Assembly (NCBI RefSeq): GCF_003711515.1
Contig: NW_021167084.1
Coordinates: 1,405,932 to 1,469,931, forward strand
Source: Sodiomyces alkalinus F11
Lineage: Eukaryota; Ascomycota; Sordariomycetes; Glomerellales; Plectosphaerellaceae
Direction of reading: 5' to 3'
Length of the DNA: 64,000 bases
The stretch's first letter is position 1. Each line of letters starts with the position of its first letter. Below, piece by piece: positions 46,517 through 59,462 of this stretch. The notes below the pieces were generated by a model. That model did no database searches and was not told the DNA's origin. It saw nothing but the letters and a program-made list of their open reading frames with translations. A program made the position numbers and the translations under genes.

Positions 46517-48180
46517 GGATAGTACGTGGACCCTGGAGAATGTGATTCCATGGACCATGGTACCAACGCAGTAAAGCATGCAGGCCAAGAAGATGCATGT
46601 GCCGTGGAGCTCCTGGATAAATTGGACTTCTGGGGAAAACGCGTACAATGAGTGTGGTGATTGGAATTTCTGGGGAGAACTTAGAAGACAGGGGCTCGAA
46701 GCAGATTGAGTCCTCTGGTTGGTGATATGCACTGATGCTTGATGCTTCCCGGGGTCCGGACTCTGGAGCAGCGAGCTGAGCAGCCTGCTTGTAAGCTCAC
46801 GGTGCTCACCTCTTCACGGTGAGAAGCTCTGCATCCTTCGTTCGTTCCCCCGTCTGCCGGACGCCACCCCCGGACCCCGGTCATACCCCCGCCTTCTACC
46901 CCTCCAATTCCAAGCTTCTCCAACTCGTCATGCCTTGTAATAGGTAAAGGATCGGCCTCCCCACAGCTCGGCACACTGCCGAGTTCTCGACACCCCAGCA
47001 ACGGCGGGGACTCGGACTTCAGCCTGAAGTTGTTGACCACTGTTCCAGGAAATGAACCTCACGGCATGCGTCCATGCAAGGGCCGGTCCCCATCCGCTCG
47101 AATCGTAGACGGCTGAGCTGTTAGAACTTAGTATTGGGCTCGCAATTGGTTCCCCCTGGTTTCTCCGAACCCAGAGTGGGATTACGACGACGTACGTGGC
47201 GGTCATTTGTCCGGTGGTCTCTCTACACGTAAGGTCCCATTCTCTCTTCGCAGCGGGAAAAGAGAGCTAGAAAGAACCCAGAAGCATACTGGTGAAGTCA
47301 TGAATGGTATAACCGCCTTGGCATCCAGGAACCCACGTCTCACGGACTTCGAGGACCCCAGGGACAAGAAATTCCATCAATTAAAACGGAGCAATCGGGT
47401 CCAAGAATGCAGTCTGTATTTACATGTATGCTCTCCATGTGGTTGACATCTTCGTCCAACGGTCCAGTGAAGTCCCAGTTACCGGGTTGTTGTTCCAGTA
47501 GGAAACCACTCATCGCCACCAGCCGTCAGCCATCAGGGCCATCTCAGGGTCATAGACGCTCCTGAGCCTCTTCTTAGCGTGTAAACGAGAGACACGATGT
47601 ATAAATCCGTCAGGATTACACCCAGACGCTAATTATCTTAAGAGACTCTCGTGACCGCTTGGCATACCTAGCCCCTGACTCCCTGTCGAACTCGACATCA
47701 TGATGGCTGTGTATTTTACCCGGAAAGTCTTGTTGGAATTGCAAAACTGTCCCGCCGGGGTCTTGTTGGACTTTACTTATCCGGTTCCAGCAATGGATTA
47801 CCAAGGCCCTTGACTTGATATCTGAAGCGTGAGTGTTCTTGTCCAACAAGTGACGATCATCGGAGACCACTGTCAAGCCGCCAAGTGTCACGTAGATCTA
47901 TGGGAACAAGTCAGATGAGTGCAGTGCGATATATGACGTATCGTGTATGTACGAGTAAGAAGTGTATACATTTGATATAATAAAGAATATCCCTTTCCTA
48001 AGCCAACAGTCTCCCCTCGATACCACGATCTCCTAGCATATGACTGCCTACCAACCCCCTATTCCATGTCACGTGCTCAGAAAGGGGGTGGTGGTGTGAA
48101 TGTTATGCGGCATGCCTTTGATCGTGTTGTTCGAGAAGCGGTGATAGCTCTAAGCTTCACCAAGCTTCAGGCGCAACTTC
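46517..48180. other. Intergenic region, no gene seen
   Basis: About 1.7 kb between GH30 and GH7 genes. It holds the distal GH30 promoter and the 3' flank of GH7. No coding sequence or repeat is supported. Confidence 0.45.
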
Positions 48181-49815
48181 TTAAGCTGTTATGGCACCAT
48201 ACAAGTCAGCAAAAGTCATCCCCCGAAAGACGATATGAATAGGAGAGTCACTAGTCACTCACCCTGGGCATAGGTGGAGCCGATGGGACCGAAGCGAATG
48301 TCAGAGAAGACAACAGTAGCACCGGGGTGGGCAGCAACGAGCTCAGTAGGCGAGCGGTTGTCGGGCGAGCAAGGCCCACGTACGGCGCCCGGGCCAGTGT
48401 CGTCGATGGGGTAGGTGGAGTCGAGCCAGAGCATGTTGGCGTAGGCGTCGGACCAGATGGACAGAGCGAGGACCATGCCGTTCGCGAGGGCCTCGCCCAT
48501 GCCGGCCATGCCGCCAAAGTCGACGAACTGGTTGTGATCCTCCTCGAAGGCGGTCTTCTGGCTGGCGCAGAACTCGTCGTCGAGCGTGCTGCCCGGGTTG
48601 CCCTCGACGGTGGACTCGGAGTTCTGGATCACCTCGCCGCCCTGGATGTAGTAGCGCGAGATCTCCGACAGGGAGCCGCCGCTGGCGTGGAACTGCGTGA
48701 CCACCGTGATGGGCTGCGAGCTGTCGATGGTGAAGCCGGACCCTTCGCCGTAGTACTCGGTGTTGCCCTGGCGGTAGGGGTTGAAGTCGCAGCCGTCGGC
48801 GTCGCAGGAGCCGCCGTACCGGTCGTCCGAGAAGGTGCCGCCGCAGTTGGGGTCGGTGCAGGAGTGGTAGGCGTTGTTAGAGCAGGGGTGGGGCGTGTAG
48901 GCCGTGGCGGCGTTGTTGGCCTCTGTTTTGCTGTCAGTACATGTGCTGTTCTTGCACAAGGTAGGCTGAAGAGAGAGAGAGAAAGGGTAAAGGAAAGTAG
49001 AGAAACTGTAAACATACCCCACAAGTCCATCTCAGCGCAGCAGGCTCCCATGTTGCCGATACCGACATCAGGGGTCTCGGGGCTCCAGCCCTCCCAGCCC
49101 TCAACGTTGGCCTAGAGTTTCCAAGTTGTCAGTTGAGCCTTGAGATCTAGAGATAGTGGGGGGAAACCCATTCAGAACTCCGGAGGAAAACACTCACAAT
49201 GCCGTCGATCCACTTAAGATCACGAGCGCACTGGGCATCGCAGTAGCCAGTACCGTACTTAGCGCCAGCGGCGTTAGTAGGGAACTTGGAGCTACCACCA
49301 TCGGCATCCATGGAGATGAAGTAAAGCGCGCCGTTAAGACCGCAAGGAACCTGCGACGAGTCGACGGTGAAGGAGAACTCGCTGTCGAGGAGGTTGAACA
49401 TCTGGTACTTGCTCTCGGACTCCATAAGGTAGATACGGGCGCCGACGTTGGTGCCCGACTCGTTCTCGGTCACGAGGCGGATGCTAACCGAGTCGCCGCT
49501 GGCCGTGATGCCGTAGGTGGCCTCGTAGTCGGCGCCGTCGACGCAGCAGTTGGCCGCGCAGGTTTCGCCATCCGGGCAGAGGGAGTCGTCCCACTCGGCG
49601 CCGGTGTAGCAGTTGTCGTAACCCTCGACGGTGTGCGTCCAGCGCCAGTTGGAGTCGATGACCAGGCCGCTCGTGACTTGGCTGCAGGTGCCGCCTTCGC
49701 TGCACTGGCTCCAGGTGATGGAGGGGTTGTTCTCCGGGGTGACCGAGCAGGCCTGCTGAGCGGCAGCTCGGGTGGCGGCCAGGGCGGCCAAGAGGATACC
49801 GAAGTTGGTCTTCAT
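48181..49815 (-). CDS. GH7 cellobiohydrolase (CBHI type), catalytic domain only
   Basis: Four exons: 49815-49198, 49111-49018, 48922-48263 and 48185-48181, with introns of 86, 95 and 77 bp; all phases agree and give 458 residues. The ATG at 49815 starts the signal peptide [19 protein letters not shown]; the mature enzyme begins QQACSV. The catalytic triad pattern E-M-D-L-W-E (Glu233 nucleophile, Asp235, Glu238 acid/base) is present, the last Glu codon being split by intron 2. Y-G-T-G-Y-C-D and A-N-V-E-G-W mark cellobiohydrolases rather than endoglucanases of the family. The protein ends after G-S-T-Y-A-Q-A with no linker or CBM1 cellulose-binding module. The final exon contributes only two bases of a codon plus TAA. 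It is secreted and should release cellobiose processively from cellulose chain ends. A TATAAA box is 104 bp upstream. Confidence 0.93.
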
Positions 49816-49913
49816 CTTCAAGACTGTGATGGGAATAGGCTAGGTTTGGTTGGAGATGGTGGGATGGAGAGAGAGGAGGGATGAGGACCGGATATCTTCG
49901 AGGGAAAGGGTGT

Positions 49914-49919
49914 TTTATA
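49914..49919 (-). promoter_or_regulatory. TATA box of the GH7 gene
   Basis: TATAAA on the minus strand about 100 bp before the start codon, at the position expected for a strongly expressed secreted enzyme gene. Confidence 0.5.
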
Positions 49920-50367
49920 GAGAAATTTGACGCTGATGTTCGAGCAAGTCGGACCCCTGAATGGATATCTTCCTTCCTGGGATAGAATGCCAGTTATGGC
50001 CCATGTGTAGCGGATGATGAGGTTCCTAGCGGTAAATCTATCAGACTATCATCTTGCCGTCTCCCATGCATCCTCTGGAGCCGCCGCCACCAGGAACCAA
50101 GCATCAGGTAGATCATGTCCTTACCTGTCGATTTTCACGTCCCGGAGGCTTTCTTTGCGGGGAGTGTTGAGAGGGAAGGACGGCAGCCGGGCCGTTGATG
50201 CTATGCTCAGGCTTTCGAGGTCGGGGTTCTTCATATTGATGTGGTCACGGAGGCAACTGAAGAAAGTAGGGATCGCCGATGAACCGTTCACAGTCGACGA
50301 CTTGCCATGGAAATACGGTACAGCAAAATCTATGTGGTGTCAAGTCATCTTCTCGCCCTCTGTAGCT

Positions 50368-50414
50368 GTGGGGAAGCGTAAATCTTCCGACTTCCCCGTG
50401 GGGAGAAGCCGGGG
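50368..50414 (+). promoter_or_regulatory. Cluster of three CreA/CRE1-type SYGGRG motifs upstream of GH7
   Basis: GTGGGG at 50368-50373 and 50398-50403 and CCGGGG at 50409-50414 match the SYGGRG consensus of the carbon catabolite repressor, within 47 bp and about 550-600 bp upstream of the GH7 start. The motif is short and can occur by chance; the clustering and the target gene make it plausible. Confidence 0.35.
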
Positions 50415-53400
50415 GACGGACATATGCACTCGGACGGCCGCCGTAAGCCGCGTGGATAGTGAAAAGAATAGATTAAGCTACCCCATAGAAGCCATTGTTA
50501 AAGACCTGACGGACAAGGAGGAGGCCTATAGAGCGCTCTGGTAAATTGAAGGGCCCCGAATTGGGCGCCACACTGTCGATCATTACGTCTTTCTGGGCTT
50601 GGGAGCTATCGAAGGCCCTCAGTCCAGCTGAGCAGTGAGATGAGGTTAACGTGCCGGTCAAAGTGCAAATGACTGGGAGAAGAGTAGGAGCTTCTTTTCT
50701 GACAGTGTCGGATGTTAGTATCGAATATCTACTTCGTACGGACAATAGCGAGCTTGGGGAAGACAGCACAGCGATAGGATAGGGGCTTCTTCTTCGCGTC
50801 GGAAGATGCTGTCACGATGGGACCCTGCGGACTGCCATTCTACCGTTTCCTACTCCGCCAATCACAGGGGTACCCGTTCCAAGCCCACATCTCCGAGTGC
50901 CGCTGGCGGGGACATCAAGGAGAGAAGAGAAAAGGGGCGCTCCCGAGTCCCGACTCCCGAGCTTCCCCCCACATGATGCTATATCTCCAGATACTGTGGC
51001 GTTCGGGGAACTTCAGCCTCTTGTCTGGGGAAGTAAGACCCAGTTGTTCGTTTCCCCTATTTTATGTCCTTTTTTTCTTCCTTTTTTTCCTTGTTTGCTG
51101 TTTTGTTTTTGGGTGATATACTGTCGGTGTTGACGTTCCATCACGTTCATCTACCCCTTGCACCACGACAGAGCGTCCAGGTTACAGTCCTACACCTATA
51201 ACCCATGTCATACCAGGTTGTCCTACCTCCAGTCCTTCGCATACGCAACGAGGATTCTTGACCTGTGCTGATGCTATGGTTTTCTGGTTCGATGTCACCC
51301 CTTACCAACCCAAGTGGCCCGAGTCCGTTCTCAACTCCCGAACTTCAACCACGGCCGCGACGATCCATTGCCCGATCCTCTCCCTTCTCCATATGTGTAT
51401 CTCGTATCTCCGTAGCCAAAATTACCTTCACTCTTCAGATTCAGGTTGGTTGAATGATGATCTTTCCCTGAAGCTTTCCTCAACTTATACCCCTTCATCC
51501 ACCCCAGTGCACATGCGTCTTGCATCCACAGATCGACATTCTCACTGCCCAGTGAGGTGATCAGTAGCCGAGACGAACAGGATGAGTGACATCTTTTTTT
51601 TTTTTTTGGTAACAAGAGCTGACGATCATGCCCCAAAGGAGCCGCCCAATCCGTTGACAAACTTGGATTCCAGGCTCAGTCAGGAAGGAATTCATCGCCT
51701 TTCCCAAGTTCCCAACTTCCTGTGCTGCCTCCGTTGATATAACATCAGGGGTCATCGTCAATGAATTGTATCAACTGTTGCCACACACGTGAAGGGACCA
51801 GACCCTACCCAGCACTGAAAAGAGGATACATGTATGATATGCAGAGACGCCACAAGCGCTACTAAATGAACATTAAATCATTCGATGGATTTCGGACATG
51901 GTCAACTTGAACCCTGTAATGGGACTTGACAGCTTGCGGAAGACGAAGCATCCAGGACCCCACGCTCGGCGCCGCCATTCGCCCGAGGGAATACTAACCC
52001 GGATCTAAAATATCCAAACGTTGAATTAAGCGCCTCATATTTCCGTTCCAAGGTGCGGTCAGAGTATCCAGCCGCTACTCCCGGATGGCAACCTCAAGTT
52101 CCACTCCTCAATATCAGACAGCCAGATCAATAGACGACTAGCGCCCATCTCGTAACAAAACTTGGCACTTTCGGCTAACAAGCCGACCGGCATACGGTGC
52201 CTGGCGGCAGCCTGTACGGCATAGACCCTTGGGTGTGTATACGTATGCCTTACTAGGGGAACTTTTCGCCTCGTTCCCGTCCCTTTCGCGCGTCCTTGGA
52301 GTAACCCCTCCTCTGATTCAGGTAGATATTTCCGGTATCAGAGTGAGAGCACGACGTCATAAGGGCTATTTACTACGGTTTTGCTCCGGTTCTTCCGCAG
52401 GCTATACGGTCCTTCTTAGTGCCTATCCGTCGTTCTGCCGGATATATTCCTCTTCTATGAGTCCGATTGTCTAAACTTTCACCTGGGCCCTGGCTGAGGG
52501 AGGCCCGGCCAGTAAATCTGGAGGTAACAGCCTGAAAAGAAACAGTGTAACACCTGGTAACCTTAGATATCTGGGTATTAAAGATACAGTACCTATCGGT
52601 CGGAGCAACTGTCTTGGCTCACCAGGCTTCTACGTGAAGGTACGCACATGTAACTCTAAATCTTGACTTTGAGAGTTGGTGTATGATTATATCAGATCTT
52701 AAGGATGCTGAACATGAAAGGTTCTTATCAATCACAGACCGTTCGAGTCCATGGGCAAACGATGTGAGACATTATAGCCCAAGGTCGAGGGCGAACAAAG
52801 TGAGTGCTGTATGCTGTCAGTACCAAAAGGTTGGAACTACGGCCCTCAACTTCAGTGCCCTGGTAGTATCGGGGAAGACGAAGATAGGGGCATAGGATAC
52901 AAGCCAAACTTCAGAATTCGATCACCAGTTTCAGTCAACTTATGAAGCCCGATGAAAACTGATGAAGTTGAAAACACCACTAAGTAGTCGGGGTGTCGGG
53001 AAGTTCCCCTTCTGAGACTATCCTGAACTCCTTACAGACGCGCACGTAAGCGGCGTTATATCCAGTTAAGGGCCCTTTTAACATGCCAGAATCAATAAAA
53101 CACGCTCATAACGCACTCAATACTGTCAAGGTTTGGTATACACTAACTCATTAAAATGGCCCGTCAGCTCCAGACAAGCACATTTTGTTGAGCTGACGAT
53201 ACGACAAGGAGCTTCAACAGGCAAGGATCTACTCAGAAGCGGCTCATTATACACTATATACATATAACTACATGGCGTAGTATTTGTATACGAAAATTCA
53301 TCACTCATGGCCCCTTATTTGCCTCTTATTCGTACCTCTCATGCAGCATGCCGATCTGGGTTTGCGGAGGTTGAATCCGAGAAGCCTTTGCCTCTTTTGG

Positions 53401-55513
53401 GTTTCTGGCATCAACCATAAAGATGCCCCTGCCGACGCCACACTGCCTCCAACTCAGCCAACTCGCACCCCGCCACCCCATCACGTCAGCTCTTTGACAG
53501 GCTTCAAGTCCGCGAGGGGTTCTCTCCCGATCCTGCTTCATACGTTATCAGACCCTTTGAATGGCAGTTATCTAGACTAGAAGCTAAAACAAGAATGGAA
53601 GGTCGAATCCTCCGAGTGTCCCTCTTCGGATGGGAAGCATGTTATGTAATCCTGACTCCTAGCACTCTCTTTTGTTGTTGTTGTATTCTTTGATGTCTGT
53701 GATATCTCTGTAGAAGAGCAAAGGACGCCCTACGCTAAGTAACTAAGCTAGGTACATGAAAAGGAGAGGAAGATTTCAAATCGAGGGATCTTCGTTTCGG
53801 GCTGGGTATATCTTCGTTATTATATTTCTACCGATAGATATAAAGGGGTAGGCGGGCTCCCGAGGTGTCAAGCACCCACGAAGCTTTCACTCCTAGCACT
53901 TTCATGTCTCATAAGTGGTAAGGTCAGATGCAAAACAGCAGAAGCAGTATAATATCAATACCCTCGTAGGCTATCTGAGTACCGCAGACTCCAACACTTA
54001 TACATCATGAATATGGGTGGGACAGGGCAACGTTCAATATCTTCTAGTTTGATGAAACCGAGGTTGAGTCAGTTTAGGCTCAACATTAGCTCTCACAATA
54101 GCGATAAGTCACTACATCACCGAGCCGCAATTTGTGTGGCGAGCAAGACGATACACCGCTGTGAACTTATGTATATAAGGATTAGCCTTTTTGTATTTGC
54201 GTGGATACCAGACATATCAAGGTGGACGAACGCCGTTATAAGACTGGGTGTCCGGCATGACGAAGTGACGAAAGTGTTCCTTAGCAGATCTTGATTGGCT
54301 GAAGAGATGTCTTAGTTTCGCTCTGAACTCGAGCTCTTTATGCCTGCTGAGGTCTTACGTCTCTGTTTGGGGCCTGTTGGCAATGGCTTTCAACGTATCA
54401 GGTCAAATATGACGAAAAGTCTAATAATGTGTGTATATAAGTACAGGTTGATTACCAGTAATACAACAAGGTTATAACATGCGTTTCTCTTATAGGGTCT
54501 CTGAATTTATATTTAGTATTGGCTAACCTTTAATCAAACCAACTCTAAGTTGGCATCCACTTAACAGCTCTTCTGACCATGAACACACTAATGTGGACGC
54601 CATGGAACTTAACACGAGCAGTGCTTCTCCAAGTTCTTAATTCAATATATCTTGGATGGTTAATAGTCGTCTATGCCTATTACTATTGCCTACTAAGGAG
54701 CCTTATATGCTATTACAAAGTGGGGAAGAGTTGGGGGCCCTGAAGCCTTACTGGAACTCGACTACAACAATACGAATCCCTCGATAATTACAAACTATTC
54801 AGCAACTGAGGTTAGGGGAGTTCCAACATATATCAAACAAGATCTGGATCTGGACTCTATTGACATTGTGATTCGAGGTCAATCTCTTTAGCTCCTGCGT
54901 GTCTCCTTTGGGCAGGTCATAGAAAGACGTCGGTAAGAATCGCCATGGCCCCAATTCTTCACATTTTGATTACGTCTTTGGAGAAGTGCAGTAATCAAGC
55001 TATTGGTGCTGACCCCTCGAGGCAGCTCCTACAACAGGTACGACACAGAAACCTGTCATGCGAGTGTCACAGCAAGACTGACAACAAACAAGACATGGCT
55101 CCAACAGAGACGTTGAAGAACCTCGTCAATAACCACGTTCTTCAGGCTTGGAGAACAGACTATTCTTCACGCATAACACAACTTTGTAAGATGTCCAGGG
55201 GACGAAGAGACGCCAGCTCGCTGTCATAAAAATCGTATTTTCGCTGTGCGTGCCGCGTATATACAAAGCAATAAAGCACATTACGCTTGATAATGCATCT
55301 TTGCAGCAACGAGGCATCCTGCCTTCGCGCCGAGAAATGTACCTATGAAAGTGTGGCCAAGTCACAAATCCACCCTTCAGAAACGTGAACCTTACAGTGA
55401 CGACAACCACCACAGGCCATCAAAGAAGGATTCTCAGATGACCGGCCCCTGGAGAATCCAATGCGGAAGTGGCAGCAGCACTATCTACCATGGATGTCTG
55501 ACTGGGTGCTGAT
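50415..55513. other. Gene-poor region of about 5 kb
   Basis: No open frame on either strand has sustained protein-like character. 52230-52480 is moderately depleted in CA/TG with TA excess, as in mildly RIP-mutated repeat DNA, and 54400-54900 is AT-rich. A run of T at 51593-51608 is present. Otherwise nothing is supported. Confidence 0.5.
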
Positions 55514-56620
55514 TTAGCAGGACCCGACGCGGCCACCAGGAGGACTGAAAGAAAAGTACAGTTAGCATGATACGTGCGAGAATCTCACAGGACGTCTACT
55601 TACGTGTAAGAAGTGGGAACGGGCCAGTAGATGTTGATGAGCAGGCCGGGGTCGTTGGGGCTGTAGGCGCCGGGGAAGCTGAGCATGCCAGCAGGGCGGT
55701 AACCACCGCTGCCGCCCTGGACGTTGATCTGGGCGCAGCTCAGGCTGGTTAAATTGTTAGCACTTCAGATTCGCAACTAGAAACCGATGAAAGCTGAGGG
55801 GAAGGGAGAATTACTAAAGCTGGGCACCGCCGGCGTTGGAAGCGCTGTGGAGGGCAATGTGCTCGAAGCGGAGGAGGTACTGGCCGTTCTCAAGGCACCT
55901 GGGGAGAGGGACAGAGACGGAGTTTTGGTCTAGATAAGGAAAACGTTAGTTAGCCGCGGTTTCCATAGTTGCTAGTCGAGGATTAAAGTGAGATGAACGT
56001 ACTCATGGTGGGCCAGGTGATGCCACCGCCGCTGATGATGGCGTTGTCTTGCCAGATCTTGAACCAGACGGCACCCTTGCCGTCCCAGGTCGAGGCGCTC
56101 TGGCCGGCGGGGACCCTAGCGAGGTAGGCAATGGAAGGACCGGGGTGGAAGATGGTCGGGCTGGAGTTGACGGCTACGCAAGTGTTTCGTCGTTAGTCTT
56201 TAGGTTCTTTTGGCAGTTGAGAGTGACAAGAGCGAGTCGGGGGAAAAGGGGGGGATTTTGCAAAAGGGGTATACTGACTGACGGAGCTGCCAGCCTGAAC
56301 GTTCATGACACCGGAGGGACCGCGGCCCGGAGACAACTCGTAGCAGGTCATGAGATCGCTGTAGACGTTCTCAATGGGGCCAGTGTGCTGGTGGTTGACA
56401 GTCTGGCGGACATATTGCCAGTTGCCCGAGTTGTTGATGGAGGGGAAGATGTCTATGTTTTCATGTTAGTTGTTTTCAGCCCTAAAACGATATGCGTATA
56501 CGAAATAAACAGTGAGGTCTCGTTAAAGATTGCATGTGGTCCGTGGATAGGGATGAACGAACAGTGAGCCGAGACGGCCTGGAGGAGCGCCAGGGGCGCG
56601 AAAGCGGAGAGGAACTTCAT
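55514..56620 (-). CDS. AA9 lytic polysaccharide monooxygenase (former GH61), catalytic domain only
   Basis: Six exons: 56620-56563, 56452-56279, 56173-56003, 55929-55815, 55744-55604 and 55544-55514; introns of 110, 105, 73, 70 and 59 bp, each with a CTAAC-like branch point. The sum is 690 nt, or 229 residues. The signal peptide MKFLSAFAPLALLQAVSA is followed by His19, the mature amino-terminal His of the copper histidine brace. The second copper ligand is His87 in F-H-P-G-P; the axial Tyr is Tyr212 in L-L-I-N-I-Y. C-A-Q-I-N-V-Q-G-G carries the conserved Gln. There is no CBM1. It is secreted and should oxidatively cleave cellulose or hemicellulose, aiding the nearby GH7 enzyme. The first intron starts one base into the codon after the mature His codon. 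A TATAAG box lies at about 56740-56745, 120 bp upstream. Confidence 0.92.
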
Positions 56621-56739
56621 GGTGATCTGGGGTTCGGAGAGAATTGAAAAGAACGCTGATCAGGGACTCGATTCAGAAGAGAAGAAGCTTGGGTAGTCGA
56701 TCCTTTCCAATTCAGAGCCTCGACGGACGATGGCCTTCA

Positions 56740-56745
56740 CTTATA
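56740..56745 (-). promoter_or_regulatory. TATA-like box of the AA9 gene
   Basis: TATAAG on the minus strand about 120 bp before the start codon, similar in placement to the TATA box of the GH7 gene. Confidence 0.4.
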
Positions 56746-58208
56746 AGCTCTCGGAAATATGGGGAGCATCCCCAGAAAGGCAGAGAGGCCCCATGGGCGA
56801 TGGCATCGCGCCCCATTCTGATGGAAAGTACGGGGAAGGAAACCGGATAATATTCATGTATGGGTCGGTTAATTCTGCACGCCGCGGGATAAAATGACAA
56901 CAGCCATTCATCGCCTTCGTATTTCTCTTGACCTCCGTTCTAGAAACACTCGTGTCCGCTTGGGAACGAATAACGACACTGCCATGTGATCTGAGGTAGC
57001 ATCACGACAAAGTTCGGAGTGTCCAGAAATGGAGCGGACATGGCCTCCGTATTGCCGAATTCACGGCACGGAATAGTGGAATCATGGGGTAGGGTAGAAA
57101 TCTATCCACCACGCATCCACTATACTATCCAACCGCTGTTGGGCTCCGTGATCGAAAACAGGTTCTTCCGGCGAAACCGGTCATTTTCTTCTGCTTTTTT
57201 TACTTCAGGTCGAGACGTGTGCGTCATGATTCATAACGCACGAGGACCTGACAAGCCTGCCGCTTTTCATGTAGCCAGTTGAGGCCTTCATTCCGTGGGA
57301 CGGGATCCTATGTGCTGTGCTGGTGCTTGACGGATATTCAGTCCCGTAACTTCAAGGAACTCTTAATCAAGTCGAGACGAAGACAATTACAGAGACCCCA
57401 GTGCCATAATCTTGAGAAAACCAATAAGGGTACGCTGTGCTCCTAATAAGGCTTACCCTTGTGCGGATCAAAGACACAGAGGCTTCGGCACTTGGACTCC
57501 TGCTGCAAGCCGTTGTGGGATGGCAGGGATTGATTCCTCGCTAGGCGAATATTCTACGTCAGTGATTCTGACAGATTCTACCAGGTAGTACTGTGTCGTA
57601 ATATAAAGGAGAATTATACATTTCATTATGCATTTCCATTCGGTTCATACCTGTATTTGCCACGGTGATGGGATTGGGTTGGCATGACACCGGATTGGGG
57701 ATCGGGAACTTGGCGTTGTCCTGGGTGAAGGCTGAAGCGTTTGGTATTAATTAACCGGCAGAGTGTGTCACGGAGGTGCATTATACTGATTAGGAAGCGC
57801 TTATATCTCGGGTATAAAGAGAAAAAATCATATCTTGTGACAAGATTCTTCATCATATATGATCAAATATATTCGATGGATTTCCCGGAACCAGTCTCAG
57901 GCTCTCAACCTCCCAGTTAAGGGCTTGATGCGGCCCAAGGTTGGTCCTATATTGGTCCTATATTGGGACAGACTTCAATACTCTTTGCGCCCATTGTGTC
58001 CTATAAAGGGTGAACCCCTCAGCTTGGCTCACACCCCTCAACCAAGACAAATGTCGCCTCTCTTCCCGTTGTTCCGGCCACTCCGTGCGAACATGGAGAG
58101 AACTGACTTACACCTTGGCGACGAGGCATACTCAACCAATACCATCCTCAACTAATAATACCAAGTGGCAGCCGGGAACATCGTGCGAGCAACAACACAC
58201 GTGCCACC
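56746..58208. other. Intergenic region, no gene seen
   Basis: About 1.5 kb holding the AA9 promoter and the 3' flank of the next minus-strand gene. A small direct repeat (TTGGTCCTATA twice) occurs at 57942-57964. Confidence 0.45.
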
Positions 58209-59414
58209 TCATCCTCTCTTCATATCTACAGTCGGAGTCCACCCCGTCGTCGGCGTGTGACATGCTTCGATCGTAAAAGGCGACGAAGGCGACACGGTAA
58301 TATGCTCCCACGTATTCTCCCACGACATGCGACGCTCCGAAGGCCCCAGTTCCGCCACTCGTATATGGTGGGGCTCCGTCCCCCTGAGTTCAGGTTTGAC
58401 CTTGGCCCTCTCGACAGCGTCTGCTGCTGCTGCTGCTGCGCTGTTTGCCCTCTCTCGAGCCTCTTTTGCATTGTCTCGGTGCTTCAGGATCCGGACCAGC
58501 ACCCAGCCAAGCAGAATGAGCAGGAGGGCGCCTGCGATGGACCCCACTGCAATACCCGCTGCCATGCTGGGGGTAATTTCCTCTGCGGAACGGCAGGTTG
58601 TCGTGGTTGTGTCACTTGTGTGTGTAGCCGCCGAGGGAGGGCGGGATGTTCCGCTTGCTCTCTCGGTAGGATCAGCTTGCATCGGCACGGGAAGATCTCT
58701 CGACTGTTTTGTTTCAAGGATGTCCAGTAACCTCGGTCAGCAGGCATGTTCAACGCACGACTATGGATTATTATATATCCAGGAAGAGTCCCGTGACTCC
58801 ATGTCCGGTCTTACCATCAAAAAATCACCTTCTCTAAACCTGACGTTAATGGCATGGGCCCCCAACAGTCCGCTGCTCATGGTGGTTGTTATCACTTCAT
58901 TTGACCCAATTTTGGCTTCGGTCATGACCCTGACGGTCGTCTCGGACAGGCTGGACCAGCAGCCCAGAGTCGTCAGCCAGGGCGACCTGCGCAGAATACT
59001 CGTCGGGTCATCCGGAGGACATGACCACTGCCAATATACACTGTTCGAGCCGCCGTGTCAGTCCTTTGGCAAATGTCTCAACAAAACGTGATCGTGAAGT
59101 GCGGGCTCCATTCATGGTTGAAGCACGTACGCTGGACAACAGACATAAGCTGTCACCGGAGTGTTCGCCTCCATGAGAGTCGAGGAGCAGGCGACCGTAT
59201 AGTTGGACGGACATACGCCGGGGGAGTAATACGATGTTGAGACCGGAATATAGTCCCTCGGGTAACAAGCTGGTCTTTGGGTATATGGCACACCTTGCTG
59301 CATGGACAGCTTGAGAGCTTCCTCTGCGCCACGGCTCTCCATCCAGAAGATATCCGGGTCGAGGCATCCAGTTGCGGCTGGGTCAAATGCCGTTGTGAGG
59401 GACCCGAGAGACAT
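58209..59414 (-). CDS. Single-pass membrane protein with Cys-containing ectodomain, hypothetical
   Basis: Three exons on the minus strand: 59414-59131, 59040-58815 and 58703-58209, with introns of 90 and 111 bp; phases agree and give 334 residues. An alternative ATG at 59462 in the same frame would add 16 residues. No signal peptide is evident, but the first exon has the pattern S-L-T-T-A-F-D-P, then S-T-S-Y-Y-S-P-G-V-C-P-S-N-Y-T-V-A-C-S-S-T and V-C-C-P-A, which I associate with a widespread group of fungal membrane proteins having C-P-x-G-Y/T repeats. After a Thr-rich stalk comes one transmembrane helix (about residues 215-240, A-A-G-I-A-V-G-S-I-A-G-A-L-L-L-I-L-L), then an Ala-rich segment from a GCT repeat and a polar tail. 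The function is unknown. Confidence 0.75.
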
Positions 59415-59462
59415 GCTGTGTTTATCTTTGCTGTTCGCTAGAAGACCGCATGCAAATAACAT

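Noticed and set aside
50014..50544. 176-codon open frame upstream of the GH7 gene
   Set aside because: No family pattern and located in the divergent promoter region; could not be supported as coding.
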